Assembly: GCF_023856365.1 (NCBI RefSeq)
Contig: NC_064548.1
Location: 5,680,642 to 5,744,641 of the forward strand
Length of the DNA: 64,000 nt
Direction of reading: 5' to 3'
Source of the DNA: Brienomyrus brachyistius
Taxonomy: Eukaryota; Chordata; Actinopteri; Osteoglossiformes; Mormyridae
The notes below the pieces were generated by a model, which was not told where the DNA came from, ran no database searches, and was given only the letters and a program-made list of their open reading frames with translations. Below are positions 1 to 12,017 of the stretch, piece by piece; position 1 is the stretch's first letter, and each line of letters opens with the position of its first letter. The position numbers and the translations under genes were made by a program.

Positions 1-336
1 GACGGATCAGCAGAAAGGCTGAGTCCCACTAATTCCCCGTCTGTGGTGGCAGATGTGTCCACTTGACTGAGCTTCTGTTCCTTGCCGAAATGAGGCTATC
101 GAGGGGACTGTGATGGCTCCAGTGTGTTGAGATGGTGGTATTCAGACCCCTTGTGCTTGTGTGGTGTTTGAGAGGAGGGGAGCTGGCTGTATTTCACTGT
201 CAAAGCGGTGTGCACCCAAGTTGTCCGGCTCTTCCTAGCTGCATTCCTTTCTGCTGAGCGTCTCCCATTTCCAAAGATAAGCCCCACTCAGTGTGGCCGC
301 CCAAATCTCAGCGTGCTCTCCTTGTGTCTCCCACAG
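1..336 (+). other. lrp1b: Intron (3' end) upstream of exon 1
   Basis: Non-coding sequence ending in a pyrimidine-rich stretch and the acceptor cccacag at 330-336. The preceding exon is outside the window; it must end in phase 1 because exon 1 begins with the last two bases of a codon. I see no other feature here. Confidence 0.8.
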
Positions 337-459
337 TTGCCCGGGAACGGCAGTGCGACGACGGCCACTTCGCCTGTCCCAGTGGAAACTGCATCTCCAG
401 CGTGTGGCTGTGCGACGGGCAGAGGGACTGCGAGGACGGAGCTGATGAATTCCAGTGCG
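337..459 (+). CDS. lrp1b: lrp1b exon 1: LDLa repeat
   Basis: The exon is 123 nt, phase 1 at both ends, with acceptor cccacag and donor gtaaga. It encodes one complete LDLa module of six cysteines, starting [13 protein letters not shown] and ending in [16 protein letters not shown]. The acidic cluster holds the calcium cage; Ala replaces the usual Ser of the SDE motif, a mild change. The module would be a ligand-binding repeat of the third cluster, on the extracellular side. The donor is followed closely by a G-run (478-494), which may act as an intronic splicing element. Confidence 0.9.
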
Positions 460-3400
460 GTAAGAAGCCAGCCAGGGTGGGGGTGGGGGGGGGGGATTGG
501 ATGTGCTTTTTATTTCCCTCAGAGCTCCTGGAATTGACCAGCATCTTCTAAAGTGTTTAACTCCTAATTTCTCATGTGGGAAGAAAAATTAGGATGGATG
601 GCCTTGCCTGTCACTATTACAGCCGAGTCTCCTCAACCCAAAACTAGTCATGAGCTAGGAGTCTTCTAGGAGATTCTCAGTAAAGCATGGTATGTAGGAT
701 ATGCTCTTAAATACAAAGAGACATGATATAAACATAAACACAGATTCTCCTGGTCCTTTTCCATTTGCACGTACATCCATTTTGGATTCTCATTGGAATG
801 CTATACCTACAGTACAGTCTAGCTGTACCTACTTTTTAGTTAATTTTTTTTTAATTATTTTTCTTATACAAAGTAAGCTCCAAACCTCCAAACTAGGTCA
901 ACGGGTAGTTGTATGCTGGGCTTAATTTGCCAGAGCTCGTAAAGACCACGAAGACTTCATGCACACAAATTGGCCTTTAACAACGATAATTCGCTATTAA
1001 TTACTTAAACACGTAACAATGTAGTATTTTCTGTCGACACCTGTTAGTTATATAAAACCATTCATCTACATTGCACATTTCTTGCTTCTTTTTGTGGCCA
1101 GCATTAGCACCCACAAATACTGCTTATCTCCTCTCTGTCTCTGCTTGTTCTAATCCAGGCCTTCTGGGTCACTTTTGCTCCACTTGAGGTTTGATTTTGT
1201 TGCTTTGCCAAAAAAAAAAAAAATTAAAATATCACTTTGTCTTTTTTTAGTGGCCAAAAAGTGGATTTTTCTGAGAACGAGTGCTGAGGTTTTTCCCTTC
1301 AGATGAAAGACACGTGCTGGCGACACATAGTAATTAACGAATGTCAAAAAAAAAATCGTACAACACAAACGATTTTATAAATATATATTTGTGCAGTTCG
1401 ATTTGCATCCAAAGTTTAACTCAAACTCATTTTAAGTTTAATTATATAGAGTGCAGCGTTTGAGGAGGCTCTGAGAGGTGCCAGAGCATAGACTGCTCTG
1501 TGCCAGAGGTCCGGGGCTGAGCTCCGGCACAAATTATGCACCGGTCGTATGCTGTTCTCGATCCAACAATTTTCAGTGTTTCTCTCAGCATGCTGCAAAG
1601 CCAGGACTGAGGGCTGGCTCTTTTTTTCTGAAGCAACATGGTTCAACATTCAGCCTTATTTGCAAGTGGGAATTTTACTGTAGGTTAATTACAGAGTATG
1701 ATATCAGAGTGTGAAGCATACTATCAGAGTATGACGGAGCGTGCCCCTCCCTCGGGTGCGGTTCGGAGTTCTGTTATGCGTTAACTTTCTGTGAATAGCA
1801 GAATGATAGTCATAATCATAACTGTGATGTAAATGGGGAGACAAAAGACAAGCGAAGAACCTGGAACTGATTTAAGGAGAGTGAGACGTTGAATAATAAA
1901 AGCGAACCTTGAATATTCATTTCAGTATAGGCTGCGTTATTCATCAGAAGTTAATGACTACATCAGGCCCTCCCTTGCTGCCATTATGCATCAGCAACAA
2001 TGGCCAGATATAGAGGCTTATGAATGTGGCCATTCAGAGCTTGAATGGAATACCTTTACCATTTTCAAGCAGGATCATACAGTTTCATTAGATTTTTGGA
2101 ACGCATTCTTTCCAAAGGACAAATTTGTATGAGGTCTTCGATACCTCAGAGTTAATTATCATATAAAAAAGTCTCTTGTTATTAGGAAATAACTGGCAAT
2201 GAATAAAAATGTGAAAAAGATCCCGTGTGGAAATGTCATGCACTCTTCTACACCCGGAAGAAAATGTCAAAACTGATTGTGCGATATACGATCCCCTATT
2301 ACGATACCCAGGCCTCGTAATTCCTCCCTCGATTTGAAATGCATACCGCAGAAGAACAGCATTCCAGGGGAGGTATTGTTAAATCATCTGCGTGGCAAAT
2401 TAGACTTGGCTGTCAGACGGGTTTGATTTGAATGACTGAGAATAAACAGCTTTCCTGGGATCATTTACAAAAGAAATTTGACAGAAAATAGCGGTTTGTG
2501 TGCCTCTGAAAAGAAGCCATTTTCATACTAATTGGTTCACTTGCATTATTTAGGTGGTATCCGTTTTCGCTGAGGATGGGCTGAGTGACACGTGCCTCTT
2601 CCCCCTCTTCTTTCCTCTTCCTCCTCCTTCCGTCTTCTTCCTTTCTGTTCTTTCTCCCTCCCTCCTCTTCTTCCTCCATCTCATCCCTCTTCTTCTCTTC
2701 TCTCCTCCTCCCACTTCCCCCTCTCACTTCCTCTCTCCCCGTCTTCCTCTTGCTTTCTCCCTTTTTCACTCTTATTCCTCTCTTCTTTTCTCTTCTACCT
2801 TCTTTCTCTACCTCCCTCTTCCTCCTTCCTCTTATCTCCTCTCATCTCTTATTTTTTCCTCCCTGTCCTCTTTTTTTCTCTACCTCCTTCTTCCTCTTTA
2901 TTCCTCTCTCCTCCTCTCATCACTCTTCTTCTTTTTTATTCCTCTTCATCCTTCTGCTTCCCTGGTCATCCTTCTTTCCGACATGTTAAGGTTCCTTCCT
3001 TCAGATCAGAAGCCTTATAAGAGAGGGAATAGCTTCGCAGATTCTGTTATTGTCGGCTTTCAGTGATGGGGGAGCAATGAGATTCAAAATCGCTGCTCCT
3101 TCTGTGCAATTTAAGTGAGCAAAAATGAGTAGCGAGTAGTGAGTTTACCAGACAAACAAGAGCCAAAATATCAGAGACGGAGGGCCGGGCCTGTCCAATG
3201 TGCTGTGTGGCCCAAATGAAATAACATTGCTTATAGACTTAGACTTAACTTAACTGATCCCCTTGTGGGGGAAATTTGTTTGGTCCAGCAGCAGGTACAC
3301 AGATATAAAGAGGACAAAAAAACAATTGTGGTAAGAAAAGAGCAGACACAAAAATGCATGAAATGATATAAATAGGTAGTAATGAAAATAATAACAGTTT

Positions 3401-6400
3401 AGAGCAGGTACATACAATTGCAACATTATCTGTAGTTCAAAAATAGGGAATACTATATGGCAGAGTGTAAATGTTATATTGTATTTCATATTGTACATAG
3501 TGGCCATTATGAATGTTGGAAAGTGGATGAGATTTATCTGTGCATATTGCAGGAGTGCAACAGAATCTGTGCAAAAAGGCGTGAAGTGCAGGCAGTCTAT
3601 TGTACTGACCTCGGTGTGTCCTGCTTCCTGAACTCCCAGCTTGGCTTTGCTGACGTGTCGTTCTGAGACTCACTCGGTCTCGTCCTTGGCCATAGGGTGG
3701 TTAACGGACCGCTGTGGCCAGGTCCAGGAAGAAAAGTGCGCTGTCATCGCGAGTATCAGTGGGAAGTTCTAAGAAAAGCCCCGCAGGCATTGTTTTTGCC
3801 TGTGGTTGGAGGGTCCTCCGCAGAACAGCCACATCTCTGCCTGGCCCGTGAGCATCGCCCATAACCACCTGAAAGATGCTCCCAGGGCGCCGGATTAATG
3901 GCTCTCCCTTTACTCTGAGGCCGAGCTTTGCTGTAACCTGTATGAGCCAAAACAATATGACCACCTCCAGTGAGGGGAATAACATTAACTATCTTGTAAA
4001 AGTGGTGCGTGTCTGGGATATATGAGAAGTTAACATTCAGTACTTGTAGTCAACATGTTGAATGCAGAAGAAATATACAGGGATAATGTTCTGACTGAGG
4101 CTACCCTGTCTGGTACAGTGCAACAGAAGGGCTATTGTGGCACAAATAGCAGATAATTTTAATGATGTGTACTGTGTCACAACACATAGTGCATCAAGCC
4201 CTGCTGCGTGTGGGGCTGCGCAGCCAGAGGCCGGTCAGATGTCCATGCGCGCCCATGGAAATGGACCTTGGAGCAATGTAACCTGGTTCGAATAAATCCC
4301 ATTTCCTGTTGCATGACGTGGATGGCCGGGTACGTGCTGGACCAACAAACGCAGTATGCAGCAGCGCTCGATTCCTAGTGTGTCCTGGCTCAGTACTCCC
4401 GTAGCCATCATTAAAACTTTGGGCAATTTATTTAGCGCTTTTGTTGGTTTGTACCACACAGAACTGCCTTCGTTCGCATCTCACAATGACACTCTCATTA
4501 GGTACTCACCACACCTGACAGAGAGCACCCAAGCCTTATTGTTTAGAAGATGGTCTGACCCAGTCATCTGGCCATAATGATCATCACCATCGCTCAGATC
4601 ATCCGCGATGCACCCTGGTGGTGATAATATTTTGGTTCATCGTTATACATGTATATGTCTGCCTGTGTCTTAATATCAGGCAGCATGATTGAATATGTGA
4701 GAATGAACACTTCATAGTGTACCTGTACTCATACTAATGGCCAATAAATCTTCTTTTTATTTCATTTATCTGTTCCTGGATTGTCAGTAGAGTGTCAGTA
4801 GGAGTGGGAAAGGCTTTGCTCGTTTGTTTGTGTATTGTTTGTTTGTGTATTTTTAAAATAATAGTAGCAGGAGTAAATATATAGAATTAACCTGCAGACT
4901 GACAAGCTAATGGCTCATTTTACATGAATACATTTTCAGACAATCAGCATTGATTTGCCCACACTAATGGAAGGTTTTCATTATGTTTTATGGCAAATAA
5001 AGCTTCATTTTATTTCATTAGTTGGTTCTTGGCTTGTCAGTGGAAGTCGGAAAGAGTTTGTTCGAGAGGGGTTTATGGACTCGCCTTTCGTTAAAGCTCA
5101 ATTCTTTCATAGATTCCTCCTGCTCATGGAATCAGTTTGCGTGCTCCAAAGACAAGTGCATCGCCAGGCAGTGGCTCTGCGACGGCGACGACGACTGCGG
5201 AAATGGCCTGGACGAGAGCGTGGACATCTGCGGTGAGGACGCCCGTGGATCCAACGGCGTCAGACACGTTCTTCACACACTAGTGCTTTTGAGGATGCCG
5301 TGTTGGGTGTCTTTGTGGTTATGACAGCATGGCTATTTGTGCTTCGGCCATCGGGACGAAACACATTAAACGCATCAAAAAGGCAGAATAATTCATTAAA
5401 TGGCTTCCCAATGAATGGGGACATTGCCGAGGAAGATTTATGGCTGGTCGTTTGCTGGTGACAAATTGACGGGAACGTTTCCTACATTAAAGGTTGGGCT
5501 CCAGTAGATCATTAACCGAGGTATTGTCTGGTCATGTAGGAACAAACACATTAAGTCCAGTCCAGCTTGCTCTGAAAATGATGTGCAGTAATTTGCCTAA
5601 TTGCGAGAAGCATTTTTCATGCTGTCTGCTGTGGGTGGAATATTTCAGCTGTTTGTGTGTTGTAAAAATAATAATAGGAATAAATATATGGAGTAAAACC
5701 CTACACTGACAGGCCAGTGGCTCACTTTTTATGAATACATTTTTGGACAATCAGCATTGATTTGTCCAGACTAATGGAAGGTTTCTATTAAGTTTTATTA
5801 TGATTGAAGAATTGTGCTGATTCGTATAGAGTGCAAACACTCCCACACAGTCGGGCAGCTTTTGACTTCTCACGCTGTCATTCAAGGAAGCTCCCACCTT
5901 CTGTCTCTGTTTACACACCAGTCTTCTAAAAAGGAAGATGTGTGTTTACATTTTGCGGCCCAATTTGCAGATCTGGCTCTTAAGCGAGGCAGCCTCCCCA
6001 TGTGCCGCTGTGAATGACTCCCACACATCCCCGCTACTGCTAGCATCGTGCTTTTTTTGTCCCCATGAGAATCTGTGAATGACTCTCATGCAGCCCTCGT
6101 GCTGTGGGTCCTTGTTAGCCCAAGTCAGTGACTTCTACGTATCCGTCGAAATGCTTTTTGGTCCCCGTGAGCCACCATGTCCTCTTGAGCTGCTGTCAAT
6201 GACTCTCATTTGTCGCTCTTGGTACTTTTTGGCCCTTGTGGGCTGCCGTGAACAATCCCACGCATCCCTCGTTGTGCTTTTCGGTCTCTCAGCATGTTTC
6301 TGTGTTTTCCAGGTTCTGCCACCTGCGGCCCTGGCTTGTTCAGCTGCCCCGGGTCCTACGCCTGTGTGCCGCAGCGCTGGCTCTGCGACGGAGAGCGAGA

Positions 6401-8283
6401 TTGCCCGGATGGCAGTGACGAGCTCTCCCCAGCCAGCTGTGGTAACGCCCCCACCCCCACCACTCATGCGAGGCTGTGCTGTCAGACTCCCGTTGTCAGA
6501 GCCAAAATGAATTTTGGCTCAGCAGATATTAGTATGCTGAACAACCCGTTTTTCACAGCAAATGCACAAAAGGAACTTCTTAGTGAAAACGATCCATCTA
6601 ACCAACCACTTATTGTGATCCGGGCCATGGCGGGTGGGGATAGGGAAAGGAGGGGGTTTGGCTGGAGCCTATTCAAGGCAGTATATGGTATGGGTCTGGG
6701 GCACAGCCTGGTCAGGGCACATGCAGCATGTACAGTCATACACTATGGACACTTTAGGGACACTAATGGCATGTAACTTTACTTTGAACATAACAAATTT
6801 ACAAATGCAAGGGGGCTATTCGGCCCATCAGGTTCGTTTGGGGCAATCCCTGAGGAACTGGGGAAATTCCTGCAGCAAATGGAGAATATCAACCAAAGCA
6901 GAGCTAGGGCTAGACGATATCATATCGCAATTATATGCCACATGTGCGATAATTACCAGGGCTTTAAATAATAGGTGTAAACATTTATTTGGATGTCAGC
7001 TTTTCGTTTGCTATATGGACATTTACTTACGCCCACGGCTTTGTAAGAAGATTAGTAGTACATCTATAATATTAATCAGAGGCATATTGTGATACCTAAG
7101 TCATATGTATAAACTCAGCGAATCCTTATGTTCATTAAATTTGGTTAGCGGAGCAACTGCTACTGTTTTGGTAAATCATGGAAGCGATAAGCACTGAAGT
7201 GGTGGTGAAGAAAGGGGCAGCTCAGCAGCCACAAGATCTTTTTAACGAGGAGACATTGCGGATAAACTAGGTAAAAAGTGGCGGTGGGGTGGTGGACATC
7301 ACAATATGTCTCTCATTAATATTCACAGACAAATCCTGTAGTACAGTATATGTGTATAGGGAACTGTATCCTGTAGCTGATTCCTGTAGTGTATGTGTTT
7401 CCAGAACCATTTCCTCCAGTTGATTCATGTATTGGAGTGGGGAAAATATATATCGATCTTATGATTAATAGTGATCCAAATTTTGATGAATCGATATTGA
7501 TTCACTAAATCCCAAGATTGACCTAATAAATTCATTTTTTCCCCATCATTTTTGCTGATTTTAACTTTTATCATATAGGTGGTGACACTTTTTCTATCAC
7601 CTGTTGGAGGGTTGCAGTAGTATTGCGTCTCTCACACCATCTTGGTGCATTGTCAGTAATGGTAATGGAGTACTCCAAGCATGGTAATGCAAGTCAAGTC
7701 AAGTAGGGTTTTATCCTCACACCGGTCATTTTTAGTACACTGCTCACAGTGGTGCAAACTAATGTTTTATAAAAGCAAAAAAAAATTATATGAAATAAAA
7801 ACAAACAACTTAAAGAGAAAATGGATATTATTGGATGTGACCACCAACTGTATCAGTAATGAGAATATTGTTAATTATTTGTTTTTTCAAACATCATAAC
7901 TCTGAAGCAAGTGAAAGTTGCTAAAAGTTTGCAGGTATAATTTATTTGTTTCTGGGGAGGTACAAGAAGTAAAGATAGAAAATTGTGGATGAAATGTTTT
8001 CGTATTTCCACGGCTTAGTATCAGAAGAAATTCATGCTTTTTCCTATATATTGTTTTTCATTATCTTATTTTCATCATGTAATGGTAACTTAAACAATTC
8101 TGTTAAAATTACATTGTTATGCATGTTATTGTTTTTACAGTGGATCTGGTTTTATTGCACATTAGTGAATGTGTCTTAAGTATAGATTGATTAAAGCTGA
8201 AGTGGAATCCAGTCGGGCAGTTGTACAATCAATCAAAAATTTGTGGTCGGCTATTTAAACAACACTCCAAATATGGAAAGCTG

Positions 8284-8340
<57 letters not shown>

Positions 8341-11300
8341 TAATAGTATGTAAAGTGTGGGAAGCTGTGACGTGCAGGTGATTCCTGTAGTATATGTGTG
8401 TAGGGAGCTGTGTCTTGTAGCTGATTCCTGTGGTGAATATGTGTGGGAATCTGTGTCCTGTAGCTGATTTCTGTAGCATATGTGTCTGCAAAGCTGTGTC
8501 CTGTAGCTGATTCTTGCAGTATATGTGTCTGTGAATTTGTGTCCTGTAGCTGATACCATACAATGACTCTCTGCTAGCAGCATGGTCGAGGTGCCAGAAA
8601 GGTTACGTGCCTAATGACGGTTCTGCATCTCACCCGCAGCTCCCAATAACACATGTGATGAGAACACCTTCCTGTGCCGAAACAAGGCCTGCATTCCCAA
8701 ACGCTTTGTTTGCGACCATGACGACGACTGCGGTGATGGCTCCGACGAGTCCCCTGAATGCGGCAAGTGGTTCTCTCTCCTCAGTGTTGCCTTCTATGCC
8801 ACTTACTTACCAGCAATGGTGCTGTTTACCACCACTCAAGCCAGGCATTTGTATGGGCCCCCCTCAGACAGCCACTACCCTATACAGTATATTAAATAAA
8901 TGCACTCCTTATTTAAGACATGCTGAAGCAGCATGTTCTGCTAACTAGCTAGACAGCTACAATCATCTTGTCAGCATGACTTTCTAACTACTTATATAGT
9001 TTTTGAAACATCTTAAGGGGACAGTGTGGGGGGGGTGGTGGATGGGGGACAAAAGATCAAACCAACCCTTGCTCATCAGAGGTACGATTCTGCATTCCCC
9101 CCTTCCGGTACCTTCCAAAGATCAGTACTGGACTGTACCTTAAGCGCCACTTCCTTCAAAAAATCAGACCCCCACACAACCTTGACACCTACACCTGCTG
9201 ATCACTCAGATCTCAGTTATTAAGTGGCGTACGGCATCCTGGGGGAATGCACTCCAACATTCGAATTTGGCTCAGAGACTTAAATCATGTTTTATCTCTG
9301 CAAGGGGCCTCGAAATTAATTTCATGCTCCAACTAGACATAAAACTTTAGCAGAATAGCAGAGTGCTAGGTAGCAGCCTGCTAATGCCACACAGCCCTTT
9401 TAAATACCCATCAGGGGCCTGCATTTTCTCCACAAGCACAGATGAAATGACACATTGTTACATTAGCAGAGCTTCATAGGGCTCCAGTTGATCCTGCTGG
9501 CTTTCCAGCCAGAACTTGAGGCGGTTCGACTCCGCAGGGTGGCACTGTGCTTAAGAAACGCAACAGACCAAAGAGTTTACAGATTACAGCCCAGAGAACA
9601 AGCTGGGTGTGTATTCAATGAGGTTGTTAACCTGCTTTACCTCAGTGAACAACCAGCTTGTAACCAAGTAAATGTTCAAAAGAGTCAAATGTTCAGCGGT
9701 AAGCCATAAAATCGTCTTCTGAACAGCTATGGTTGGTGCTTCGCCCCTCTCCAGCCACCATAACAGTATGTCTGCCCGCCCTGTGCCCCGTGCAGCTTAC
9801 CGCTCCTGTGGGGAGGAGGAGTTTCGCTGCGCTGACGGGCGGTGCCTCCTCAGCGCCCAGTGGGAGTGTGACGGTCAGCCCGACTGTGTAGATGGGTCCG
9901 ACGAGCTGCCCCGGAATCCCAAGTGCTCTGCGGCAGGTAAGGCTCCGCCCACAGCATCACCATGGTGACTGACAGTGGTCCACCTCCTTACATACATGCT
10001 GGGAAGTTTAGAGTGAGGATAATGCGACAGGTCGTGCTTCTGATGCCCTCTTACTGCTTGTCTCCTCTCTCTATCTCCCTCACTATCTCTCTCTCACTAT
10101 GTCCCTTGCTCTATCTCTGCCCCCCTCTCTATCTCTCTTTCACTATTTGCTTCATGCACTCTCTCCCTCTCTATCTCTTTCCCTATTTCCTTTGCTATCT
10201 TTTCCTCCTCATCCATAAACAATTTTTTTTCTCTCCATTTGTAGACTTGTACAGTAGGCTTGTTTCTAGAAAAGTTACCAGAAGACGAGCGTGTATTGCA
10301 AAGTAAACCAGTATTATTCATACATTGAACTGAATTTACACAGTGAGGTAATCTCAGCAATATCAGAAATTCATCATGTGGATGTGCTTCTCTCTGAGTG
10401 GGAGTGCTGTGGAATCCTGCACACAGCAGATAATGCGGATGAGAGAAGCCTCTTCTTTGGAGGCCTTTTCTCAGTCAGGACTGACATCAGTTCCCCCACA
10501 CCTCCACAGATTCCACTCCCCCCCTTAGTCATGCCACCCTCCCTATGTCTGCATGGCCGTGTCGCTGCCCTTTGTCCTTGACATCTGAATATACCAGCCC
10601 CCCCAACCCAGGCTCCATGTGTCCCCAGAGAGCCTCTGCAATGGCTCGTTCTTCATGTGCGCCAATGGCCGCTGCGTCGCCGCTGTGGGCCTCTGCGATG
10701 GGAGGGATGACTGCGGCGACCGCTCGGACGAGCGCGACTGCCGCGTCAATGAGTGCCTGAACCGACGCATCAGCGGCTGCTCCCAGGACTGCCAAGACCT
10801 CCCGGTCGGATACAAGGTTTGAGCCAAGGTCCTTCCGGCAGATCGCTGACTAGCACAACTTCACGTGAGCTTTTGGAAGTGAGCTCTGGGGTTTTTCCAC
10901 AAAACCGTAGATGGTTTCTGGGATGCATGTGTGCACAGCTTGGGGCAGTAAATACTCACTATACTGTCAAGTCTATTCAGGATCTGTATAATGGCCCCTC
11001 CCCACAAAAGAAGAATGATTTTTTGTCTGGTCTGATTCTTCAAGCAAAACACATTCTTGAAACATTGCAGTGGGAACTTATAGATCAGTACAGTCAATGA
11101 AGTGGATTAAACGTGGGTCAAGTTAATAAGAGATGTTCATTATGGTTAAAGTATAGGACTGTCAGGCACAAATGTTGATGCTATGTTGTTTCAAGGGTTC
11201 CATCCACAATTATACAATGCCTAAATATTTCGTGATTTTGGGCAATAAATGTTTACTTTAGGTTACGTTATGTTTACGGCTTTTTACGGACTGATTCGCA

Positions 11301-11975
11301 AGGAGTTTGTGGTAGATTGGTATTACTAGAGCCTAGTGGGCGAGTCCGTTTCCCTGTCAGTGAAGAGCAGGGTAACAATAGAGTGTGAGGAAAAGGGGTT
11401 TCAGTGCACCTCGGCTTCCTAAAGAACTGAATATAGAATAATATGCTGTCTAAAATTAGGTGACGGTGTTGATATGAAGGGCGTGGGTATGAACAAAGTG
11501 TCAAGTGTAAAGCAGCTGCCCAGGGTAGTAGCATTAATAGTCTTGGAGTTAGTAGGGTGATTTTATGAAGCTAGTCTGCTGAAAAGACCATTTTTGTGGG
11601 CACTGCATCCACTGGGAGCTGCTCTGGTGCAGTCTGTCGATTTGTAATGAGCGGTTGGCCCTTTGGCCAGACGAGTCACACATCAGTGACTCCTGGGAGA
11701 AACTGCTAGTTCCAGCTAAAGTGAATCTCATCCAGAAGTGTCAGGCCTAAACCTTGGCATGTGTCATTCCAGTAAATATGAGTCTATAGAAATTATAATC
11801 TTTGGCTCGGACTAAAAATCAAATGGGTTTGGTTCAGTGCTGCTGTTTTATTTGAATAAATAATAACCATCACTATTTAGAATACAGGTTAAGTCTATAG
11901 ATGCTGTTGGAAGACAGATGGAGGAATTATTTAGAATAAAAAAGAACAAGAAATGCTGAATGTTGAATTATTTTA

Positions 11976-12017
<42 letters not shown>

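Larger units (their letters stand above)
460..5112 (+). other. lrp1b: Intron 1 (4.65 kb)
   Basis: The donor is gtaaga and the acceptor tttcatag. It holds a 0.4-kb polypyrimidine tract (2592-2990), a dispersed repeat (3231-3460) and the first copy of a duplicated segment (4741-4996), each listed separately. For 494-2590 and 3460-4740 I see only AT-rich unique-looking sequence with short homopolymers; the small ORFs there have no recognisable product. Confidence 0.8.
6442..8639 (+). other. lrp1b: Intron 3 (2.2 kb)
   Basis: Holds a CR1-like 3' end on the minus strand (about 6775-6860), a (TA)n run and a 43-bp tandem repeat just before exon 4. The acceptor is cacccgcag. The remaining 6860-8280 is AT-rich with no recognised feature apart from a related single repeat copy at 7332-7430. 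Confidence 0.8.

Noticed and set aside
2461..3066. ORFs rich in Ser/Leu/Phe or Lys/Glu/Arg
   Set aside because: Low-complexity translation of the polypyrimidine tract.
3701..3985. 94-codon minus-strand ORF in intron 1
   Set aside because: No recognisable domain and no repeat partner; length is within chance in a region with few stops.
8767..8768. GT at 8767 as the donor of exon 4
   Set aside because: It would end the exon in phase 2, while exon 5 needs phase 1.
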